Shown here in pieces: positions 56,553-64,000 of a stretch of 64,000 nt of DNA. Made by a program: the position numbers and the translations under genes. A model generated the notes under the pieces. It did no database searches and had not been told where the DNA came from. It worked only from the letters and a program-made list of their open reading frames with translations. Source of the DNA: Mantis religiosa. Taxonomy: Eukaryota; Arthropoda; Insecta; Mantodea; Mantidae. The stretch spans positions 6,769,849 through 6,833,848 of the forward strand of contig CM060958.1 in the NCBI GenBank assembly GCA_030765055.1, written 5' to 3'. How positions within the stretch are numbered: position 1 is the stretch's first letter; the number at the start of each line of letters is the position of its first letter.

Positions 56553-56925
56553 GTTAAATGTAATAAATATTATAAAGAGTTAAAACTCCAATATTCATTT
56601 ATATACACCCTGTAGTTTAAATCATTCCCTATGCTTTGATAACTTTCTTCAACTTTTTGCACAGTAGAGTGCGTTGTAGGTACATTTATTCATTCCTACT
56701 TCAAACATCAGAAAATTCATATTGGCTTAAGGAAGGAATTTTGCCTTTGAAAGACGTCATTTGAGATGTCATAAAATCATATAAATTATTATTATACTCA
56801 AGGCACACATTCATTGGCAATCCGCATGTGGTTGGTTTGAAAGATAAAATATTAAGGATAACTCTGAAAGTAGACCAAAGAAAACATTAATGTATAAAGA
56901 CTAAAATTGAGTCATACCTTTTAAA
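56553..56925. other. No recognised feature
   Basis: A short AT-rich spacer between two transposons. Confidence 0.5.
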
Positions 56926-56956
56926 ACTTGTAACTTCACTCATATCCTTTTACAAA

Positions 56957-57001
56957 ATCAGGAACGTTTCCGAGACTGTTGCAATCTCATCATCAGCTGA
57001 T
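56957..57001 (-). ncRNA. Hammerhead ribozyme, PLE-E left arm
   Basis: Minus strand: AUCAG, CUGAUGA, hairpin II (GAGAUUG-CAA-CAGUCUC), GAAAC, GUUC, then CUGAU pairing with AUCAG. Stem III is only A-U with a short loop, shorter than in other families. Confidence 0.65.
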
Positions 57002-57860
57002 CAGCGACTCATCACAGTTGGTTGTTGTCTGGATCTCTTGTAATTGGCTCCCTCTCTCGGAAGATTCTTTACATAAGTTCAGTAGACCACTCACTGATGG
57101 CACATCAAAATTTAGAATATGTCACATAAATTAGCTGCTCTTAGAAGTTTGATCCATAGACTGAACAGCATACCTTTAGATCAAAAACAATATAATGTGA
57201 AATTTACATATATTTTAAATACAGCACAAAAAAAATGGTTTCAATCCAAACTCAACCAAAAAAGTGATCAATCGGGACTACAAGCAAAAGAAATTAAAAC
57301 AGATCACTACTCTTCAAAACATAAATAAAAACTGGAAATACAAAACATTCACTTTCCACCCCTTGGGCATTTCCGAAGTTTGAACAAATATGTAAAGATT
57401 ATGACATCAAACTAGCACCACAAAACAGATTCTCACTCAAGAAATTGTTAAATAATCCCTTAAAAAACACGATCCCACCAGAACAAAAATCAGGCATATA
57501 TAGGATAGATTGTGAAGAATGTGACAAATTTTATATTGGTTTGACAAAGAGAAATTTAAAAACTAGATTAACAGAGCACTGTAGGAACATAAAATATAAA
57601 CAAACAGAGAAATTGGCAGTTGCTTTTCATTTCTGGAATGATAACCATCACATCGGAGAGGAGATCAAACTACTAAAACCATTGTCAACAAAACTTGAAC
57701 TTACAACATGGGAAGAAAAATGTATTAATAAAAGCATTCCACACATTCTAAATTTTGATGTGCCATCAGTGAGTGGTCTACTGAGCTTATGTAAAGAATC
57801 TTCCGAGAGAGGGAGCCAATTACAAGAGATCCAGACAACAACCAACTGTGATGAGTCGCT

Positions 57861-57907
57861 AATCAGCTGATGATTAGACTGCAACAGTCTCGGAAACGTT
57901 CCTGATT
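57861..57907 (+). ncRNA. Hammerhead ribozyme, PLE-E right arm
   Basis: AAUCAG (57861-57866), CUGAUGA (57867-57873), hairpin II (AGACUG-CAA-CAGUCU), GAAAC (57893-57897), GUUC, then CUGAUU, a perfect 6-bp stem I. The left and right arms differ in the 5' strand of stem II but both pair. Confidence 0.68.
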
Positions 57908-58089
57908 TTGTAAAAGGACGTCAGTGAAGTTACAAGTTTTAAGAGGTATGACTCAATTTTAGTCTTTGTACATGAAATTAGCTTCACTGTTAGCAATACT
58001 CTTATTTATAACTATTCAAATAATAGCATTAATATTTTGGAATTTAAGCTCAAAGTGTAGGACTTGACTTGTAGGATGGCAAGCGTTAT

Positions 58090-58235
58090 TAACCAAAGCT
58101 TTGCAGGTTATCAGCGGTGTCAGGTTGATGAAAGTTGAGCTTTCAGCCTTCAGGATCTGAAGAATTCATATCTGAGCTTCATAAACATGATATGGCTGAT
58201 CACCCTCAAAGCCTTAATTAAATTCAAAAGTTTAA
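58090..58235. mobile_element. Mini Penelope-like fold-back, family F
   Basis: Pieces AAAGTTGAGCTTTCAGCC and GGCTGATCACCC...AAAGCCTTAATTA resemble the arms of PLE-F at 59795-60440. Short, decayed and without an ORF. Confidence 0.5.
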
Positions 58236-59790
58236 TTTTTCTTATTGTTAAATAACTTGTGCTACACCCTTGCATTTAGGAATAGACATATGAATGCATA
58301 GGCCAAGGCATCACATTCCCTTGTCTTTCCATGCAGTGACCACAGAATTTCGTTAACAGTTGAATAAAACACTCCTCATTTTAAATCAACCATAATTCAA
58401 TGTAATCAAGAAAGTGAATTGTATTGGCATCAAACTAGGCAGGATGAAATATTTATCTTTGCTTTCCTAAATGTGCCTATACGATGATCACAAAGGTGAA
58501 CTTTGAAAAGCAAAAATAATGGGATAAATTTTAATGCAATAAAATAATTGAGTGGTATGTTTCAACAATGAGGTAGGCTGTTGTTTCAGATGCAGACTTG
58601 CACACCAGAGCACTCTACACTATTTATCAGAATATATCCACATACTATACTGTACACTAACTGGATGAGCTACGTTGTTTTTAATTATTTATGGTCTTCT
58701 GGAGGGATAAATCCTGCCACCATTATTATGTTATTTTAGAAATACATATAGAATATGCAGTAGTCTCATTGTTGTTAAAAATAGAATATACTTAACAAAG
58801 TAATATAAACATAAAATAAATAATCCTTAACCTCTCTTCCATTATCTTTTATATACTGAACTTTTATGTGAGAAACCCTACAATTACTGGATTTAGGCAA
58901 CTGTTAAACAATACTTTACTGATGGTTAATAATACGTAAATGCACCACATATAGATTTTTAATTTTCCACCACATTAAGCTGAATTTATTTTTGTTTCAT
59001 ATTTGATAACTTTTGTTTTTCTTTGCATTCTTGGTCTAATATCAAAACATACCCAAGAGATTACTGTTATAACAGTATCCTGTAATGAAATGTTGTTATG
59101 CTTGTTGTTATTTTATTTGGTTTAAGTTTTGTAGAAATTGCTTAATGATTTTTATCCATAACAACTCTTAACTAAATCCTAACAAAATTAAATTAAAGAC
59201 TATCCTAAAGGCCTGACCTCACAACACATATGTAACTTCCAGTTAATTTTGTTTTGATGCTGCCTATTACAAGTGTAGTTTATGGATGGGGAAAAATGAG
59301 TGTTGTGATTACAGGTGTAATTTTAACTTTCTTAGCCTCTTAACCTGCATTTTCTACTTGCCTTCCAGGTTACAGATTCTTTAAAATGCTCAGATTTACC
59401 CAATCCTTATATACAGTAAAACTATTATTTTGTTTAGCAATGAACTTAATAATATTTAGCTACAGAAGAGGTTAGGAATATAGGTTTTAGTTCTTCTAAA
59501 CCCACATTTACATGGTAAATCATTACTCTGTTAAGTATAACTTGTTTTGATTTTAATATATATAATTTCTGTTGCTTTAATATCCTTTTCCATCATAAAG
59601 AATTTTGCTTTCTCTATAAAGCATTCGTCATGCCCCATATGCAAGCTAAACCACAGTTAGCTTGTTAAAATTTCATTATGTTTTTAGTTTAGTTTGAGCT
59701 TAATTTTGCAGTGGTTTTAAAATGTATTATCAGACTTCAAACCTGATAAGTAGAAATAATAGAACAAAAGCAGATGTTTAAGTTTTCATT
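58236..59790. other. No recognised feature
   Basis: About 1.5 kb of AT-rich DNA. No recognisable gene or repeat. Confidence 0.5.
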
Positions 59791-59794
59791 ATGG

Positions 59795-60440
59795 TTATTT
59801 TACTGATTAAGGCTTCACGGGTGATCAGCCACGTCAAATTTAAGAAGATTGAGCTTTCAGCCATTTTACACTCTATGGCTTTCATCATGAACATCAGGCT
59901 CCTACAACCTGAAAAGTCAGCAGTAGCCCAACATTACATAGAGAAGGTCCATAAAATTGACTTCAATTACATTACAGTCCTGGAACAAACCGACAAATAC
60001 TTTGACAGGATCATTAAGGAGGCCATTCAGATAAAATCACATCCGTTCAATTTAAATAGGAATTCCGGTCTTTAACTGAGCCCTGCCTGGACACCGGCCA
60101 TCAAAATCATTTTGACTGCGGACTCCAACTGCACAGTTCAAGTGACGGACCATGCAGAAAACAACAGTAACTCCAACCACACACGTTCAGTGACCAATCT
60201 CACAGAAAACGCCAAAGCGGAGGGCAGCTGTGTCCATCCCCAGCCAAGCTAATCCAACATTGTCACTTGGTCATTGGCCAGGGCAGGGCGTGCTCCACCC
60301 ACCGATTAATATATGTATAGGGTCACGTTTCGCAGCATTACTCATTTCCTGATGATGGCCATGGAGTGTAAAATGACCAAAAGCTCGATCTTCTTAAATT
60401 TGACGCGGCTGATCACCCGTGAAACCTTAATCAATAACAC
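59795..60440. mobile_element. Penelope-like fold-back, family F
   Basis: The arms GATTAAGGCTTCACGGGTGA... and inverse match at both ends (to TGATTAAGG). The forward frame 59791-60075 has RLLQPEKSAVAQHYIEKVHK, IDFNYITVLEQTDKYFDRI and SHPFNLNRNSG, the late GIY-YIG region. Hammerhead halves survive separately. The left arm has GAAA with a perfect stem II (AAGCCAU/AUGGCU), and the right arm has CUGAUGA (60349-60355) but AAAA. Confidence 0.72.
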
Positions 60441-61527
60441 TCGCAGCGAAAGCTTCAAGTCTTACGTTACTTTTATTGTTTATTTTTCTTAATTTAAGTG
60501 AAAAGAGTGTCTTCTGAATGTTAAGATAATTTATTCCTAGAAATAAAATAGTTTATGAAGGTATAATCAATATTGTGTAACTTAACTTTGTATAGGTAAC
60601 TATATAATTATCTGGTGTGCAAGGAATAATGTGCTTAAAAACCTTAAAATGTATACTTCTGTTTCAATTTTATTTCAGTTGTATCCAAAATGAGTCAGAT
60701 AACCAAACATGTTTATTTAAATGATTTCTACATTAATATAATTTATGTTACTGTTGAAAAGCCTTACTGTAACAAAGGAAGTTTGGATATTATTTTGTTT
60801 TTAGGTGTTTTGGCGCATGTGGCAGATGTTTATTGGCGTACCATTTGCTCGTAATTTTTTGGTCTTGTGCATTCTAATGTGCATTTGCTATAGATTTAAA
60901 TATTCAATTCTGTTATCATTATTATTATTATCTTCATTATTAGTGAAATATATTGTTAAAATATAAAAGCATTTTGTATTTATTTTGTTCAAACAGTTTT
61001 AAAAGTATATCTCTTTATATATATACACTCACACAAAGAATGCAGTCTGGAAATGATGTATAGCTTTAAACTACACTTATTGGCATGCTATAGTATATCT
61101 GTTTTTTCATTCTTGAAAGGCAATGCTTTTTTATTTTCCAATTTAATCATTCTGTATGTTCATAATATAAATACAGTTTAGATTATTCATGTTTAGTATT
61201 TATAATAGCTTTTAAATGGGGGAAAAACATTCAATTTTTTTTAATTCTGGGTAAAGTTTGAGCAAACATTTTTTACTTATACAGAGCTCTCCTTAAGTTA
61301 AAATGCATTTTAGGAATGTTTAAAGTTGTTAAAGTATAATCAGATGCTACCTGGATGGCCTGTGATGCAAACGTTCATGATTGTGTCTTATGAACTGCCT
61401 ATTTAAGGTTACAGAATAGTTTTCATCTTATAATTTTAGGAAAGATGTAGAGTACCCTACAGTTTAACAATATAGCATAATTAGTAGCATAGACATATTT
61501 TATAAAATTGTATTCAAACTTTTAAAG
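60441..61527. other. No recognised feature
   Basis: About 1.1 kb of AT-rich sequence with no family match. Confidence 0.5.
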
Positions 61528-61927
61528 ATGAAATATCCTAGATAGATAGAGTCAACATGAAAAATTCAATGCCATGGCCGGGATTTGAACCAGAGATCTC
61601 TTGGTTTCCGTCCAGTCGCTCTTACCCATTGAGCTACAATGGCCAACGTGCCGTCATGACATTAAATTATCCAACTGACTTGTATATTTCCCTGGTAAAC
61701 CACTAGGAGCTCTCACATCTGAGATACACCGTTTGTGGCGACTTACTATCGTAAGTACTTAAGTCCCAGGCTTCATCATTTAACTCTTATTATTTAAGTT
61801 GATTGATGGAAATTATTTCCACTAACTGGAATTTATGTACTGACAATAGTAATTTATTACACAAATATAAATATTTGCCACTAAGGCTCCACTTATCTTA
61901 AGAAATTGATGTTAATACTTCTTTCTA

Positions 61928-61973
61928 ATGGGAATCGATTTCACAAGCAAATTGCCTGCATCCTCAGTCCACC
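61928..61973 (-). ncRNA. Hammerhead ribozyme, PLE-D left arm
   Basis: Minus strand: GGUGGA, CUGAGGA, hairpin II (GCAGGC...GCUUGU), GAAA, UCGAUU (stem III AU/AU, loop CG), then UCCCAU. It has the same design as the right arm with two substitutions. Confidence 0.72.
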
Positions 61974-62132
61974 AAAAACAAACTCCATTGTCAAGGAAAT
62001 CTCGGTTACCATGTTTTTTCTTATGTTTCTTCAGCATTACCAACATGTTTTGTCTTCAGATGTTGGTAATGCTGAAGAAACATAAGAAAAAACATGGTAA
62101 CTGAGATTTCCTTGACAACGGAGTTTGTTTTT

Positions 62133-62178
62133 GGTGGACTGAGGATGCAAGCAATTTGCTTGTGAAATCGATTTCCAT
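62133..62178 (+). ncRNA. Hammerhead ribozyme, PLE-D right arm
   Basis: GGUGGA (62133-62138), CUGAGGA (62139-62145), hairpin II GCAAGC/GCUUGU, GAAA (62164-62167), UCGAUU with triplet AUU, cleavage after 62173, then UCCAU pairing with GUGGA. All invariant positions are present. This is the best example in the window. Confidence 0.78.
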
Positions 62179-62569
62179 TAGAAAGAAGTATTAACATCAA
62201 TTTCTTAAGATAAGTGGAGCTTTAGTGGCAAATATTTGTATTTGTGTAATATTTATTGCTTCACTGTAACTAGCTTTATTTTCTACGTAATTACAATAGT
62301 AAGTCGCCACAAATGGTATATCTCGAATGCAAGAGCCTCTAGTGGTTTGCCGGGGAAATATGTATGAATCAATGTCATGACGGCATGTTGGCCATGGTAG
62401 CTCAATGGGTAAGAGCGACTGAATGGAAACCAGGAGATCTGTGGCTCAAAACCCGGCCGTGGCATTGAATTTTTCAGGTTGATTCTATGTATCCAAAATC
62501 TTAGCCAGTATATGGCTAGTGAGAAGAAATTAATAATTTCCATCGATTAACTTAAATATGAAATATCCT

Positions 62570-64000
62570 TTTCTCCTGATTGATGCGATTGGCAGCTTTG
62601 CAGATCTGTTTGTGCAGTATGGTAAACCAGATAAGTTTCTTTCCACATATTGCAAATTATGTGAATCAATATGCATATGTTAGCTTATATTTTATAGTAG
62701 AAGCTGAAGTTATACCTAGCATTTTGCATCTGTATAAGCCTGGAACTTGATGAACATACTATTGAACTCTCGATAAATTTCTGGAGTTGAAATATGGAAA
62801 AGCCTTCTAATTCATTAAGCATATGGGAATGTGTTGCATAAATTATATCTGTAAGCATTCCCCAAAGATAATAAGCATGCAGATTTATGCAAGGTAGTGA
62901 TTTTCTAGGATGTTTCTCCCCTCTCTTATAAAATTGTCCTTGGTTAGAACTGTTGGCTATCTTGTGTCAGGTGAGGCTCTGGGCAAATTGATTAGGTGAC
63001 TCGGAAAGTTGGCTAACTAAATTTGCAAAATCAGCATTGCAAAAACAGATTTTATACTGGAATAGTGGTTTTGAATTTCGATGGGGCTTCCCTCTGTATA
63101 TAAATCCAAGTTCCTTAAAATTACCTTTATTTAGAGTCCTCGCTTTCATTATGTCAACGAAATGTCATTTATTGTCTACTTCCCTAATGGGATATTGCAT
63201 GAAAAGCTTGTTAAGCTTAACGTTCTCATTGTATTTTACAATATATAGACGTGAGCTTTCTCAAACAGTGTCTGCCATTTTGTTAGTGTTTTTTCTGAGC
63301 TTCATTCCGACACAATGATGTTCCTCATACCAACATGTCTTAAATGTCCTGGTGTATTTTAAAGATGCTCTGCTGCAAAGTTTTTCTAAATATAGCACTG
63401 GTGTTGGCCTACTGATATTTACCACGTTGTGTTTGTCATCATTTTTCCATAAAGAAAAGAGTGTTTGGAGAATGGAACACACCAAGTCGTGTGTTGGATT
63501 CATTGTAAATCCCTTAAATATGAAAAATTAAACACTTAACATATGATCACATAAACAATTATGTGTTTACACAGGATGCAAACTGATAATAAACAATAGC
63601 ACATGATATGCGGGGCTCGCTTCAAGTGGGTTACCACTTCTACCAACAAATTCTTTTCAAATAAACAAAAAAGTATGAAGAGAGTCCTGTATTGTGTTGG
63701 CAACACGAGTTGGTACGGAATATACGGCTTCTGTGAATCGAATCTGTAGCCATGGTAACCAGCAATACATTCTAACCCTCCAACCTCTCCTCACCCACTG
63801 CATGTGTTACGGTCACCTTGGCATTTTAACAATGAATCACTAATCGGGAAGTAAGCTAGTTGTATTATTGACGCACGGGTGCCAAGAGAGCAACTCCATT
63901 ACAAAATATAATTTGGAGAACTTTTATAAATGAAAATTAAATGCCAAAACATAAAACACAACCATGTAAGTTATTCAAAAACAAGTAGGTGACTCGGCGA
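62570..64000. other. No recognised feature
   Basis: AT-rich to the window end. Short minus frames at 63503-63261 and 63149-62967 look like one decayed coding region (NKGNFKELGFIYRGKP), but I cannot assign it. Confidence 0.45.

Larger units (their letters stand above)
56926..57970. mobile_element. Palindromic Penelope-like element, family E
   Basis: The inverted tail at 56926-57118 is followed by a forward element: the RT end (KLAALRSLIHRLNSIPLDQK), a frameshifted linker and frame 57445-57870 (SGIYRIDCEECDKFYIGLTK, RLTEHCRNIKYK, LAVAFHFWNDNHHIGEEIKL). The tails match to GACTAAAATTGAGTCAT at both outer ends. Both arms keep a hammerhead. No TSD was resolved. Confidence 0.85.
61850..62285. mobile_element. 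Palindromic Penelope-like tail element, family D
   Basis: Near-perfect inverse arms (about 61865-62045 and 62060-62240) meet at CCAACATGTTTTGTCTTCAG. No ORF is left. Both arms hold complete hammerheads. The target appears to be ACAATAGTAA in the tRNA-core leader, present on both sides. Confidence 0.82.
61540..62557. mobile_element. tRNA-core element (inverted and direct units) with nested PLE-D, 12-bp TSD
   Basis: The minus unit has its core at 61571-61647 and a full leader. The forward unit has its core at 62390-62466. Between them lies the PLE-D palindrome. ATGAAATATCCT is duplicated exactly (61528-61539 and 62558-62569). The forward core's B box has decayed to GGCTCAAAACC. Confidence 0.82.

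Noticed and set aside
62967..63503. Minus-strand coding region near the right edge
   Set aside because: Frames are short, broken by stops and not assignable. Left as unrecognised.

Overview
This window is eukaryotic nuclear DNA, AT-rich and crowded with decayed transposons. It most resembles a large-genome arthropod, probably an insect. The reasons are mariner, Tc3-like and piggyBac-like transposases, Ty3/gypsy LTRs, RTE-like and Jockey/CR1-like non-LTR elements, tRNA-derived SINEs and very many Penelope-like elements (PLEs), together with one conserved spliced gene. Nothing prokaryotic is visible. The species cannot be named from the sequence.

Host gene: four consecutive exons lie on the + strand (11656-11763, 12000-12098, 22151-22234, 24375-24495). 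They splice in frame into one conserved coiled-coil stretch that I believe belongs to the SRCIN1/KIAA1217 (AIP3-domain) family, annotated in flies and mosquitoes as a coiled-coil domain protein (CG32809/AGAP005037). The introns are 236 bp, about 10.05 kb and about 2.1 kb. No later exon could be supported, so 24.5-64 kb is probably intron or flank.

Layout: 1-1.2 kb gypsy pol end plus LTR; 1.2-2.8 kb PLE pair; 2.9-4.3 kb piggyBac; 5-6.8 kb LINE split by a palindromic PLE; 7.3-8.7 kb complete but broken mariner; 9.3-11.5 kb LINE and Tc1 remnants; 12.2-13.2 kb mariner with two mini-PLEs; 13.6-17.85 kb nearly intact two-ORF LINE with an esterase-type ORF1; 18.9-21.5 kb PLE with a 112-bp minisatellite inside its coding region; 22.6-28.8 kb nested PLEs and tRNA-core elements; 30-36.1 kb LTRs, Tc3-like, mariner, SINE and RTE; 37.7-38 kb tRNA-core element; 40.8-44.7 kb mariner holding a PLE, a tRNA-core array and a solo LTR; 47.6-51.35 kb mariner holding a LINE, a hammerhead mini-element and a mini-PLE; 54.06-56.55 kb Tc3-like element split by an almost perfect PLE palindrome; 56.9-62.6 kb further PLEs and a tRNA-core element. 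The rest is unrecognised AT-rich sequence.

Most striking pattern: at least ten PLE-type insertions are fold-backs (an inverted 3' part followed by a forward part), flanked by 10-15 bp direct repeats. Many carry hammerhead-ribozyme cores (CUGANGA, a hairpin, GAAA, a tiny stem III, NUH) on both arms. A second family has the same architecture and 10-17 bp target duplications but encodes no protein and carries a full tRNA-like cloverleaf in its middle. This suggests a parasite sharing the PLE insertion mechanism. PLE hammerheads are known; the tRNA-core fold-back family and the ORF-less hammerhead mini-element are the best candidates for something undescribed.
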